A stretch of DNA of 53,507 bases from DASZTV01 sp035548055 (GTDB lineage Bacteria; Actinomycetota; Actinomycetes; JAFAQI01). A model generated the notes under the pieces. The model was not told the DNA's origin. It did no database searches and saw only the letters and a program-made list of their open reading frames with translations. The DNA lies in assembly GCA_035548055.1 (NCBI GenBank), contig DASZTL010000006.1, positions 1-53,507 on the forward strand, given 5' to 3'. The position numbers were made by a program, and so were the translations under genes. Shown here one piece after another: positions 31,820-40,110 of the stretch (position 1 is its first letter; each line of letters opens with the position of its first letter).

Positions 31820-33462
31820 CGCACCACACCTCCGCCTTCCACCGAGGCGTGTCCGCCGGCCCCGGCAACCGGGAACTCGACGGTGAAGGTGGACCCGACG
31901 CCCAGCTCGCTGTCGATCCGTATGGCACCGCCGTGGCTGTCGACGATGCGGCGCGTCACGGCCAGCCCGAGCCCGGTCCCACGGGTCTTCCCCGAGAAGA
32001 AGGGCTCGAACACCTGTGCCCGCGTCTCATCGTCCATACCGATTCCAGTATCGGCAACGGCAATGCTCACCTTGCCGCCCGTTGCCGACGTACGGATCGT
32101 CACCGTTCCGCCATTCGGCCTCGCCGGCGGGTTTGCCTGGACGGCCTCGTAGGCGTTCGAGAGCAAGTTGAGCAGGACCTGGCGAAGCTGATCTCGGTCT
32201 GCCTGTACGGCGGGCAGGTCAGGCTGCTCCTCCCGTGCCACGGACACGCCGGGCGGCGCGGGAAGGATCGACTCGATCTCGGTGACCAGGTCGCCGACAT
32301 CCACCGCGCTCGTGACCGGCTGCCGTGCGCGCGCATAGTCGAGCAGGTCGCCCACGATGAGCGTTGCGGCGCCGACCTCACGTTCCGCCGTACTCAGGTG
32401 CCGGGCCGCATCGGGATCCACCTGGCCGCGCTCGAGGACGTTTCGCAGCAGGTAGTGAGCGTTGGTGATCACCCCGAGCGGGTTACGCAGCTCGTGCCCG
32501 ACGACGGAAGCGAGCTCACCGATCGCCGCGAGCCGTTCGCTGCGCACGAGCTGCTCCTGCGTCCGCTCGAGCTCGCTCATCGAGTCCTCGAGCGCCTCCG
32601 TGCGCTCGGCAACCAGGACCATCGCATAGTCGCGCCGGCGCAGCAGGGTCACCACGACGAACCCGACCAGCACCGTGACCAGTAGGCCGACGCCCAGGAC
32701 GAGCCAGTACGCCTGGTGCGCGAACGAACCGGTCAACGGTGAGGTCGCCTGTACGGCGACGAGCCAGGTGTCGGCACCGAAGCGGGTGCGAGCCATCACC
32801 ACCGAGTCACCCTGCGGGGGCGAGCCGTTGGTCGTGAGCAGGAGCTGGCTGGGATCCCGCGACGCGCTGGCGTAGAGCGCCACTCGCAGCTCGTGGAACT
32901 GCTTGCCGCTCGTCAACGCCTTCGTGGCGGCGTTGAGGTCGAGGGGCAGGCGCTCGTAGATCGCGAGATCGTGGCGGCCGACGGGCAGGGCAAGCGCTAG
33001 GGATCGCTGGCGGTCGTCGCTGAGGACGGCCGTGGTCACGCCTGGTGCCGAGTCCCGCAACGTGCGGTTCAACAGGTCCGCGACCACCGGCTCGGGCGTG
33101 CTCGTCAGAGAGCCGGTCGTGACGATGAACCGAATCTCCCCCGTGGCCGGGTCCCGCTGAGCCAGGCCGGTCTCGAAGCCGGCGCTCGCGGGCGCCAGCG
33201 CGTTCGCCGCCGACAAGAACGAATGGCGGTTGGCACCGTTCAGGCTCGTCTCGGCGGCCATCGTGGAAAGCTGCGTCTGCAGGCTGCTGAAGCTGTCGGT
33301 GAGGATCAACGCGACTTCGGATGCGCGCTCCCCGAGCAGGCGGCCCTCCTGGAGGCGGTTCGCGCGGTACGCCCCGACGGTCGAGCCGACCGTGATCCCG
33401 AGAAGGACGAAAACCAAGAGGAACGCGGGCCATCGGACCCGTGATTCCCTGGCATTCGCCAT
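31816..33462 (-). CDS. Membrane sensor histidine kinase
   Basis: 548 residues. One membrane helix at about 13-31 and another at about 253-277 enclose a 220-residue extracytoplasmic sensor, probably a Cache-like double domain. A coiled coil (EALEDSMSELERTQEQLVRS) leads to the H-box VVGHELRNPLGVI with His323. The ATPase domain has the N-box NLLSNAYEAV, G1 VADTGIGMDD and G2 GTGLGLAV. It autophosphorylates in response to an unknown external signal and passes phosphate to the receiver encoded immediately downstream. The GGAGGG ribosome site supports the ATG at 33462. It is divergent from the receiver-GGDEF-EAL protein, which also could be a target. Confidence 0.92.
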   Translation of the reverse strand: MANARESRVRWPAFLLVFVLLGITVGSTVGAYRANRLQEGRLLGERASEVALILTDSFSSLQTQLSTMAAETSLNGANRHSFLSAANALAPASAGFETGLAQRDPATGEIRFIVTTGSLTSTPEPVVADLLNRTLRDSAPGVTTAVLSDDRQRSLALALPVGRHDLAIYERLPLDLNAATKALTSGKQFHELRVALYASASRDPSQLLLTTNGSPPQGDSVVMARTRFGADTWLVAVQATSPLTGSFAHQAYWLVLGVGLLVTVLVGFVVVTLLRRRDYAMVLVAERTEALEDSMSELERTQEQLVRSERLAAIGELASVVGHELRNPLGVITNAHYLLRNVLERGQVDPDAARHLSTAEREVGAATLIVGDLLDYARARQPVTSAVDVGDLVTEIESILPAPPGVSVAREEQPDLPAVQADRDQLRQVLLNLLSNAYEAVQANPPARPNGGTVTIRTSATGGKVSIAVADTGIGMDDETRAQVFEPFFSGKTRGTGLGLAVTRRIVDSHGGAIRIDSELGVGSTFTVEFPVAGAGGHASVEGGGVVR

Positions 33463-33551
33463 GGTCGCCCTCCCTGCCGCGGGGTCCCGACCGCCGAGTC
33501 GCTAGCCGCACCATGCACTGACCCGTCATTATTTCGGACGTGGAGGGAGAT

Positions 33552-35285
33552 GTGGAACAGCCGGCGACCTCGAACGGCGAGCGACCCGTTCAGGTGCTCG
33601 TCGTCGACGACGACCCCGCCATGGCCGGAACGCTGGTGGAGATCTTCACCGGCCGAGGGCTTGCCGCGATCGGGGTGACCAGTGCTGGCGCGGCCATCAT
33701 TCGCGAGCGCGAGCTGCACCCCGCCGTCGTCGTGTGCGACCAGCGCCTCCCCGACATGTCGGGCCTGGACCTCTGCGCGACGATCCGGACGATGGATCCG
33801 GACGTCTCGCTGATCCTGCTCACCGGCTACGCCTCGCTGGACTCCGCCATTGCCGCGGTCGGTCAGATCGACCAGTACCTGACCAAGCCGGTGCCGGTCG
33901 ACGACCTCATCGAATCCGTCGAGGCTGGCGTCGCGCGCACCGAGCAGCGGGTGCGCGAACGTATCGCCGCAGAGAAGATGCGGATGAAGCTCGAGACCGA
34001 GCTGCGCCGCCAGGCATCCCACGACACGCTGACGGGGCTGGCAAATCGCGCCCTGTTCAGTGACCGGGCCGAGCACGCACTCGAGCGACGCGGGCTCAGC
34101 GAGCTCATCGTGTGCTTCTTCGATATCGACGACTTCAAGGATGTGAACGACAGCTACGGGCACCGCGCGGGCGATGAGTTGCTCCGCGTCATCGGCCAGC
34201 GGCTGCGGGAGTGCGTGCGGCCTGCTGACACCGTCGCGCGGTTCGGCGGTGACGAGTTCGCAGTCTTGCTCGAAGACACACAGCTGCCCGGCGCGCTGGA
34301 TGTGATCGATCGCCTCTATGCCGCGGTGAGCTCGCCGATCCGGCTCGGCGATGACGAGGAGGTCGTCGTACATCTCAGCGTCGGGATGACGATGGTCTCC
34401 GGGCGCGACGTGACGTCCGAAGAGCTGCTCGCCGAGGCCGATGCGGCGATGTACGCCGCGAAGGCGCGCGGCAAGAACCGCTACGAGATCTTCGATCCCT
34501 CGATGCGGTCGGCGAGCGAGCTTCGGTCACGGCTCCGCGTCGAGCTCGGCGATGCGCTCGCCCGCGAAGACTTCCGGCTGTATTTCCAGCCGCTCATCGA
34601 TCTGGTCGATGCGGACTGGCGCGGGGTCGAAGCCCTCGCCAGGTGGCCACATCCGCAGCATGGCCTTCTCGAGCCGGCCGACTTCGTCGACATCGCCGAG
34701 ACGAAGGGGCTCATCGTCGAGCTCGACCGGTGGGCCGTCGCGGCGGCGTGTCGGGCCGCGGCGTGCGTCGACGGGCTCACGATGACCGTCAACATCTCGG
34801 GTCGCACGTTGCGCCATCCGGACCTGACGGACATCGTCTCCTCCGCATTGGCGACGAGCGGGCTCCGCGGATCCCGGCTGGTCCTCGACATCTCCGACCT
34901 GTCGGCCGACCCCGAGCGCGTGGTCGAGCCGGTTCAACGGCTGCGTCAGCTCGGCGTGGCGGTGGCACTCGACGAGTTCGCCGGCGACATCCCGGCGCTT
35001 CGCCGGCTCCGCGGTCTCGACATCGGCTACCTGAAGATCCATCACTCGCTGGTTGCCGACCTCGGCAGCGGATTGGCAGCGACGACGATCGCGGGCGCGG
35101 TGATCGACATCGCCCACGATCTCGGGATGACGACGATCGCGACCGGTATCGAGACGCTGAAGCAGTGCGACATCCTCAGTGGCCTCGGATGCGACCTCGG
35201 CCAGGGGTACCTGTGGGCTCGACCGGCCCCGATCGACGGCTTCGAGAAGGCGGTCGCTCAGCATCGCGCCGAACGCAGCGGCTAG
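33552..35285 (+). CDS. Response regulator with GGDEF and degenerate EAL domain
   Basis: About 577 residues from GTG 33552 (GGAGGG just upstream; GTG 33540 is an alternative start). The receiver (1-120) has its Asp63 in VVCDQRLPD. The GGDEF domain (about 160-320) is intact, ARFGGDEFAVLL, with an inhibitory I-site RPAD five residues before, so diguanylate cyclase activity is expected. The EAL domain (330-570) keeps VEALARW, but DDFGTG has become DEFAGD, KIDxxF has become KIHHSL, the usual AEGIET reads ATGIET and the EITE Glu has become LDISD. Phosphodiesterase activity is therefore unlikely; it may bind c-di-GMP instead. The 3' end overlaps the convergent CBS gene by 4 bases. Confidence 0.9.
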   Translation: MEQPATSNGERPVQVLVVDDDPAMAGTLVEIFTGRGLAAIGVTSAGAAIIRERELHPAVVVCDQRLPDMSGLDLCATIRTMDPDVSLILLTGYASLDSAIAAVGQIDQYLTKPVPVDDLIESVEAGVARTEQRVRERIAAEKMRMKLETELRRQASHDTLTGLANRALFSDRAEHALERRGLSELIVCFFDIDDFKDVNDSYGHRAGDELLRVIGQRLRECVRPADTVARFGGDEFAVLLEDTQLPGALDVIDRLYAAVSSPIRLGDDEEVVVHLSVGMTMVSGRDVTSEELLAEADAAMYAAKARGKNRYEIFDPSMRSASELRSRLRVELGDALAREDFRLYFQPLIDLVDADWRGVEALARWPHPQHGLLEPADFVDIAETKGLIVELDRWAVAAACRAAACVDGLTMTVNISGRTLRHPDLTDIVSSALATSGLRGSRLVLDISDLSADPERVVEPVQRLRQLGVAVALDEFAGDIPALRRLRGLDIGYLKIHHSLVADLGSGLAATTIAGAVIDIAHDLGMTTIATGIETLKQCDILSGLGCDLGQGYLWARPAPIDGFEKAVAQHRAERSG

Positions 35286-35692
35286 CAGTCCGCCTCGTCG
35301 CTCGGCACCCCCACGAGTGCATCCGGAACGCGCCGCGCCAGCTCGGTTCGGCTCAACATGCCCACGAGCCGACCGCCGTCGAGAACCGGAACCCGAGGAG
35401 TGTGGTAGTCGCGCATCATGGCAGCGACGTGCTCGATGCTGTCGTCGACGTTGACCGAGACGACCTCACCCCGAACGAGATCGATCAGCCGGGTCTCGCT
35501 CGACAGCTTGCCCGCAGCGGCGACCTCGACCACGAGATCACGGTCGGTGACCATGCCACGCAGGCGGCCATCCCGGTCACAGACGGGGACGGCGTGGAAC
35601 CCAGGGCCGGCCAGATGGCGAGCGGCCTCCGCAACCGTTGCATCGTCAGAAATCGGGTCGGCGGCCGTCATCAGCTCCCGAGCCAGCGTCAT
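35282..35692 (-). CDS. CBS-domain pair protein
   Basis: 136 residues consisting of two CBS motifs in tandem: DDATVAEAARHLAGPGFHAVPVCD with GRLRGMVTDRDLV, then VDDSIEHVAAMMRDYHTPRVPVLD with GRLVGMLSRTEL. Such pairs bind adenine nucleotides and sense energy state. No effector domain is attached. The short Cys-ending C-terminus has no known role. It stands alone on the minus strand, convergent with the GGDEF/EAL protein. Confidence 0.88.
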   Translation of the reverse strand: MTLARELMTAADPISDDATVAEAARHLAGPGFHAVPVCDRDGRLRGMVTDRDLVVEVAAAGKLSSETRLIDLVRGEVVSVNVDDSIEHVAAMMRDYHTPRVPVLDGGRLVGMLSRTELARRVPDALVGVPSDEADC

Positions 35693-35775
35693 GCCCGCGT
35701 CATTCCCCGGTCAGCCCGCGTGACACTCCCCGCCTCGCATCGAAAGCCCGAACGGTGCCGGGGTAAGACGTATCC

Positions 35776-36291
35776 ATGACAACTGCGGCGGACCTGCTCA
35801 CCGATGCGTTCAACCGGATCCGAGAAGGTGTCCACGGCGTCCTCGACGGACTCGGGGGCGCTGAGCTGGTTGCCCGCCTCGATCCGGAGGCGAACACGAT
35901 CGCCTGGCTCGTCTGGCACCTCACGCGGGTTCAGGACGACCATGTGGCCGCGCTGTCGGGACGCGAGCAGGCATGGCAGGAGCTCGGGTGGGTCGATCGC
36001 TTCGGACTGCCGTTCGACCCGGATGCAACCGGCTACGGCCAGACACCGATCGACGTCGGCAAGGTCCAGCCTTCTGCGCCGGAGCTGCTGGCGGGCTACC
36101 ACGACACGGTCCATGCGCGGACGCTCGATTTCGTCGCCACGCTGGGCGAACACGACCTAGCGCGTGTCGTTGACGGCAGCTGGGACCCGCCGGTCACGCT
36201 TGGCGCCCGGCTGGTGAGCGTGATCTCTGACGACCTTCAACACGTCGGACAGGCCGCGATCATTCGCGGCGTACTCGAACGTGCCGGCTAG
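35776..36291 (+). CDS. DinB-family / mycothiol-transferase-like protein
   Basis: 171 residues with the four-helix DinB fold. The metal histidines are in IAWLVWHLTRVQDDHV and DDLQHVGQAAIIRGVL. Actinobacterial members of this fold include mycothiol-dependent S-transferases and maleylpyruvate isomerases, while others are DNA-damage-induced of unknown role. Which applies here cannot be told. The ATG at 35776 has no clear ribosome site. The stop overlaps the next, convergent gene by 4 bases. Confidence 0.8.
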   Translation: MTTAADLLTDAFNRIREGVHGVLDGLGGAELVARLDPEANTIAWLVWHLTRVQDDHVAALSGREQAWQELGWVDRFGLPFDPDATGYGQTPIDVGKVQPSAPELLAGYHDTVHARTLDFVATLGEHDLARVVDGSWDPPVTLGARLVSVISDDLQHVGQAAIIRGVLERAG

Positions 36292-36605
36292 CCGCGGCGA
36301 GGACTGGCGTGCCTCTCGGGATCGAGGCGGTCGCTGGGCGAGACCCGACCGGCCCGAACCAGCAACCCGTAACGCGCCATGAACTCGACGAGCTCCAGGC
36401 GCTCGTCCTCGGGGGTGCCGACGTAGCTCACGGCATCGTGCGCGTGGACGACCTCGGCGAGGATGTCATCGTCATCGAACTCGGGAAAGTGGGCCGCGAG
36501 CCGGCCGCGCACCTGCTCCCAGTCGCGGTCGGCGCTCGCTTGCGTTGCGGGACTCGTCACAACAGGCTCGTACCCGGGCATGTGGGGTAAAAACGGCAAG
36601 GTCAT
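36288..36605 (-). CDS. Small acidic helical protein, unknown
   Basis: 105 residues. The N-terminus is extended and Pro-rich (PFLPHMPGYEPVV). A helical middle contains HFPEFDDDDILAEVVHAHDAV, followed by EDERLELVEFMARYGLLV. The acidic region and helix spacing vaguely recall small dimerisation domains, but I do not recognise a family. It is divergent from the LigD ligase with only 17 bases between start codons, so any promoter for one lies inside the other. Confidence 0.6.
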   Translation of the reverse strand: MTLPFLPHMPGYEPVVTSPATQASADRDWEQVRGRLAAHFPEFDDDDILAEVVHAHDAVSYVGTPEDERLELVEFMARYGLLVRAGRVSPSDRLDPERHASPRRG

Positions 36606-36622
36606 CTAGCGTCGACGGTGTG

Positions 36623-37585
36623 ATGCCCCCGCCGGTGGCCCCCATGCTTGCGACCACGGGTCCGCTACCGACGGCGGATGCGGACTGGGCGTTCGAACCG
36701 AAGTGGGACGGGATCCGGGCGATCACCCGACTCGACGGCGAGGGTCGGATCGAAGCGCGCAGCCGCAACGGCCAGGACCTCACCCGGATGTTTCCCGAGC
36801 TCGCCGCCTTGATCGACACGTGCGACGGGACGCCAACCACGCTCGACGGCGAGCTGGTCGCGATCGACGAGGCCGGCGTACCACGTTTCGGGCTGCTTCA
36901 GCAGCGCCTCAATCTCACCACCGCTGCCAGGATCACGAGGCGAGCCGCCGAAGTTCCCGCGACGTACATCGTGTTCGACGTGCTCTACCGCGGCAAGCAG
37001 GCGACGACGAGCGAGACGTACGACGAGCGGCGAGATCGACTCGAGGCGATCAAGGTCGCTGCGGACGGAATCATGATCGGGCAGGCGTATCGCGACGTCC
37101 CGGGCGCCGACGTGTTCGAGGCGGCGAGCACAAGGGGCCTGGAAGGCGTCGTGGCGAAGCGTCGCGCATCGACGTACCGACCGGGCGCTCGCAGTACCGA
37201 CTGGATCAAGGTCAAGGCGTTCCGGACCCAGGAGGTCGTCGTGGGTGGGTGGCTGCCCGGGCAGGGTCGACTCGCCGACACCTTCGGTGCGCTGCTCCTC
37301 GGGCTGCCCGAGGACGACGGCCTCGGGTACGTGGGCAAGGTGGGGACGGGCTTCGACGAGCGAACCAGAGCGCGGTTGCTGGAGATTCTGCAGAAGCTGA
37401 GCACCGACGCCTCTCCGTTCATCAACCCGATCGAGGCGAAGGACCGCCGCGCCGCTCGCTACGTGCGACCGGAGGTCGTCGGTGAGGTGCAGTTCGGCGA
37501 GTGGACTGGCGATGGCCGGCTTCGGCACCCGAGCTGGCGCGGCGTTCGGCCGGACAAGGATCCCGAGGAAGTGCGCCGTGAGTAG
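36623..37585 (+). CDS. ligD: ATP-dependent DNA ligase, LigD ligase-domain type
   Basis: 321 residues from ATG 36623. The adenylation motif I is FEPKWDGIRA with the nucleophile Lys27. Other motifs: TLDGELVAID (III), YIVFDVLY, LEGVVAKRR (IV), STDWIKVKAF (V), followed by the OB domain from VVVGGWLPGQG. It seals nicks and double-strand ends using ATP. Compared with the three-domain mycobacterial LigD this is the ligase part as a separate protein, and no 3'-phosphoesterase domain is present here. It overlaps the polymerase gene by 8 bases and is convergent with ku. Confidence 0.92.
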   Translation: MPPPVAPMLATTGPLPTADADWAFEPKWDGIRAITRLDGEGRIEARSRNGQDLTRMFPELAALIDTCDGTPTTLDGELVAIDEAGVPRFGLLQQRLNLTTAARITRRAAEVPATYIVFDVLYRGKQATTSETYDERRDRLEAIKVAADGIMIGQAYRDVPGADVFEAASTRGLEGVVAKRRASTYRPGARSTDWIKVKAFRTQEVVVGGWLPGQGRLADTFGALLLGLPEDDGLGYVGKVGTGFDERTRARLLEILQKLSTDASPFINPIEAKDRRAARYVRPEVVGEVQFGEWTGDGRLRHPSWRGVRPDKDPEEVRRE

Positions 37586-38528
37586 CACCAAGGTTGCCGT
37601 GGAGGTCGACGGCAGAACCCTCACGTTGTCCAACCTCGACAAAGTGCTCTATCCAGAAGCGCACTTCAGCAAGGCCGAGGTCCTCGACTACTACGCGAAG
37701 GTCGCGGACGCGATGGTGCCGCACCTGACGAACCGGCCGGTGACCTTCCGCCGTTTCCCCGACGGTGTCAACGGCGAGACGTTCTTCGAGAAGCAGCTGC
37801 CTCGGCATGCACCGGAGTGGGTGCGGTCGATGAAGGTCCATTCGCCGTCCGGGCGCAAGGGGCGCGACACCATCGACTACCCACTGATCGGGGACCGGCC
37901 CAGCTTGTTGTGGGCGGCGAACCTCGCAGCACTCGAGCTCCACGTGCCCCTCTGGCACAGAGAGGGCGACCAGCATCCGCCGACCGAGCCCGACCACCTG
38001 GTCATCGATCTCGACCCGGGTCCCGGGACGACGGTCGTCGAGTGCTGCCGGATCGCGCTGCTCGCACGTGACCGACTGTCGGCCGGCGATCACGCGGTCG
38101 CGAAGACCAGTGGCTCCAAGGGCCTGCAGGTCTACGCGCCCATGAAGGGTGCGTCGTGGAACGACATCCGCGAGGAGGTCCTGGCGCTGGCGCAGGAGCT
38201 CGAGGAGCAGCTTCCGGACCACGTCGTGAGCACCCAGGAGAAGGTGCTGCGCAAGGGCAAGGTCTTGATCGACTGGAGCCAGAACCACCCGGCCAAGACG
38301 ACGGTGGCCGTCTACTCGTTGCGCGCCACCCCACTGCCCACCGCATCAACGCCGGTGACGTGGGACGAGGTGGCGGCCTGCGCACGGTCGGAGGACCCGA
38401 CCTTGCTCCGGTTCCTCAGCAGCGACGTGATCAAGCGGCTCGACAAGCACGGCGACCTGTTCGCACCATTGCTCGCATCCCGCCCGCCGAAAGCCAAGCC
38501 GCGGAGGACGGCTAAGAAGTCGACCTAG
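37578..38528 (+). CDS. ligD: LigD-type polymerase/primase domain protein
   Basis: 316 residues from GTG 37578, 7 bases after GAGGAA. It has the archaeo-eukaryotic-primase-like PolDom fold: LDKVLYPEAHFSKAEVLDYY, the metal pair Asp144/Asp146 in VIDLDPG, KTSGSKGLQVYAP, and the third Asp in VLIDWSQN. It fills gaps and adds (ribo)nucleotides during end joining. A basic tail (PPKAKPRRTAKKST) ends the protein. It is translationally coupled to the ligase; its stop overlaps the convergent ku stop by 4 bases. Confidence 0.92.
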   Translation: MSSTKVAVEVDGRTLTLSNLDKVLYPEAHFSKAEVLDYYAKVADAMVPHLTNRPVTFRRFPDGVNGETFFEKQLPRHAPEWVRSMKVHSPSGRKGRDTIDYPLIGDRPSLLWAANLAALELHVPLWHREGDQHPPTEPDHLVIDLDPGPGTTVVECCRIALLARDRLSAGDHAVAKTSGSKGLQVYAPMKGASWNDIREEVLALAQELEEQLPDHVVSTQEKVLRKGKVLIDWSQNHPAKTTVAVYSLRATPLPTASTPVTWDEVAACARSEDPTLLRFLSSDVIKRLDKHGDLFAPLLASRPPKAKPRRTAKKST

Positions 38529-39535
38529 GAGGCCTTCGACTTCCGTGGCTTCGGGGCCGCGGCGATGGCCTCGGCCAGCTCTTCCTTGCTCATCGACGAG
38601 CGGCCCTTGATGTCGGCCTGCGCGGCGAGCTTGAGCAGGTCCGCCTTCGACATCTCGGCGTACTCGGCCGGTACGCCATCGGCCGCGGCCGGCCCGCTCT
38701 CAGCGGACTTCTCGGCCTTCTTGGCCTTGCCTGCCTTGTCGGACTTGGCGCCGCCGCGTCCACCGCGGGCGGCGATCGACTCCTCCAGCGCGGCCATGAG
38801 GTCGATGACGTTGGTGCGGGGAGCCTTCTTCGCGGTCACCACCTGGCGGCCTTCGCGCTTGGAATCGATGAGCTCCTGCACCCGGTCGCGGTAGGTGTCG
38901 TGGTAGCGGTCCGGCTCCCACTCCACGCTCAACGACTCGATTAGCTGCTCGGCGATCTTCAGCTCGCGATCGGCGAAGCTGTCATCACCCGGTAGCTCGC
39001 CGATGACGTCCTCCGCTGCGCGGATCTCGTCGGCGAAGTACAGCGACTCGACAACGAGCGCGTCGCCGGAGGGACGTAGGACGACGAGGTGCTCGCGGTC
39101 CCGCATCACCATCGTCGCGACACCGGCCTTGCCGGTGTCGACCATTGCGCGACGCAGCAGCGCATAGGCGCGATCAGCGCCCTTCCCCCGCGGCGCTAGG
39201 TAGTACGTCTGACGGTAGAAGATCGGGTCGATGTCGGCGAGATCGACGAAATCACTGATCTCCATCAGCTCCGAACGGCCCGGTGCAACTGAGGCCAGCT
39301 CCTCGCGCTCGACCATCACGTACTCGTCATCACCGGTGTCGTAACCGCTGATGATCTCGCTCGCCGGCACCTCTTCACCGGTGGCGTCGTCGACCTTGCG
39401 GTAGCGGACACGGTTGCCGGTGGCCTTGTTGAGCTGGTTGAAGCGGATCGACTTCTCACTCGTCGCGCTGAACAGCCCAACCGGCACGTTGACCAGCCCG
39501 AAGGTCAGGACTCCTGACCACAACGCGCGCGGCAT
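38525..39535 (-). CDS. ku: Bacterial Ku protein with Lys-rich linker and Rho_N/SAP-like tail
   Basis: 336 residues; AAGGAG 6 bases before the ATG at 39535. The Ku core (1-255) starts with RALWSGVLTFGLVNVPVGLF and contains the YRKVDDATGEEV, FYRQTYYLAP and RYHDTYRDRVQELI regions. A basic Lys/Ala/Gly linker (about 258-290) leads to a terminal domain, YAEMSKADLLKLAAQADIKG, continuing RSSMSKEELAEAI, with the helix-extended-helix pattern of Rho_N/SAP. Ku binds double-strand DNA ends as a ring homodimer and recruits LigD. The convergent ligD genes make this a complete end-joining core. Confidence 0.94.
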   Translation of the reverse strand: MPRALWSGVLTFGLVNVPVGLFSATSEKSIRFNQLNKATGNRVRYRKVDDATGEEVPASEIISGYDTGDDEYVMVEREELASVAPGRSELMEISDFVDLADIDPIFYRQTYYLAPRGKGADRAYALLRRAMVDTGKAGVATMVMRDREHLVVLRPSGDALVVESLYFADEIRAAEDVIGELPGDDSFADRELKIAEQLIESLSVEWEPDRYHDTYRDRVQELIDSKREGRQVVTAKKAPRTNVIDLMAALEESIAARGGRGGAKSDKAGKAKKAEKSAESGPAAADGVPAEYAEMSKADLLKLAAQADIKGRSSMSKEELAEAIAAAPKPRKSKAS

Positions 39536-39605
39536 CGGCTACTCCTTGCTCACCAGCCGCAGACAGCGGCTCCTGTCACAGAACTCTCCTACCCCCATCG
39601 GCACA

Positions 39606-39643
39606 GTGCAACTGCGGGATAAGCGTGCAACTGCGGGATAAGC
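39606..39643. repeat. Tandem duplication of 19 bases
   Basis: GTGCAACTGCGGGATAAGC occurs twice without gap (39606-39624, 39625-39643), then GTGCGAATACCCGC follows, a partial third copy of the first bases. It lies in the 147-base region between the divergent ku and Rho_N-domain genes and may be a repeated operator. Confidence 0.9.
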
Positions 39644-39682
39644 GTGCGAATACCCGCAAAACCGGACGGGTACCTCCCGGCT

Positions 39683-40009
39683 ATGCCTATCCGAGCGTGG
39701 TCCCGCAAGCGTGAGCGCCAGTACGAGCACATCAAGGAAGGCCTCGAGAACCGGGGCCGGGACGAGGACACCGCCGAGGAGATCGCAGCCCGGACGGTCA
39801 ACAAGGAGCGAGCCCGCGCCGATGAGTCGAAGCAGGCGAGCCGTACGTCGACGAAGGACATCTCCTCCGGGCGGCGCGGCGGGCTGCGCTCCCACAAGGG
39901 GCCGGGCGGGCGTACGAAGGCGCAGCTCTACGCCGAGGCGAAGCGCAAGGGCATCGAGGGCCGCTCAACGATGACGAAAGCCGAGCTCGAGAAGGCGGTC
40001 GGGCGCTGA
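39683..40009 (+). CDS. Small basic protein with Rho_N-like C-terminal domain
   Basis: 108 residues from ATG 39683. The first half is highly charged and helical (SRKRERQYEHIKEGLENRG, DEDTAEEIAARTVNKERARA), of the kind annotated as plasmid stabilisation or Rho-terminator-like proteins in actinobacteria. The last 30 residues (TKAQLYAEAKRKGIEGRSTM, then TKAELEKAVGR) match the tail of the divergent Ku (ADLLKLAAQADIKGRSSMSK) closely. A nucleic-acid-binding role is inferred. It is 147 bases from ku and ends just before the transporter. Confidence 0.75.
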   Translation: MPIRAWSRKRERQYEHIKEGLENRGRDEDTAEEIAARTVNKERARADESKQASRTSTKDISSGRRGGLRSHKGPGGRTKAQLYAEAKRKGIEGRSTMTKAELEKAVGR

Positions 40010-40110
40010 CCACTAGCGAGACCCACAACGCCGCGAGCGACATCTCCGCGCGCGCATCTACCGACGTCCCGGCACGGCTCGACCGGCTGCCGTGGGCACG
40101 TTGGCACTGG

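Noticed and set aside
39606..39643. CRISPR-like direct repeats
   Set aside because: Two adjacent copies with no spacers and no cas genes; a simple tandem duplication.
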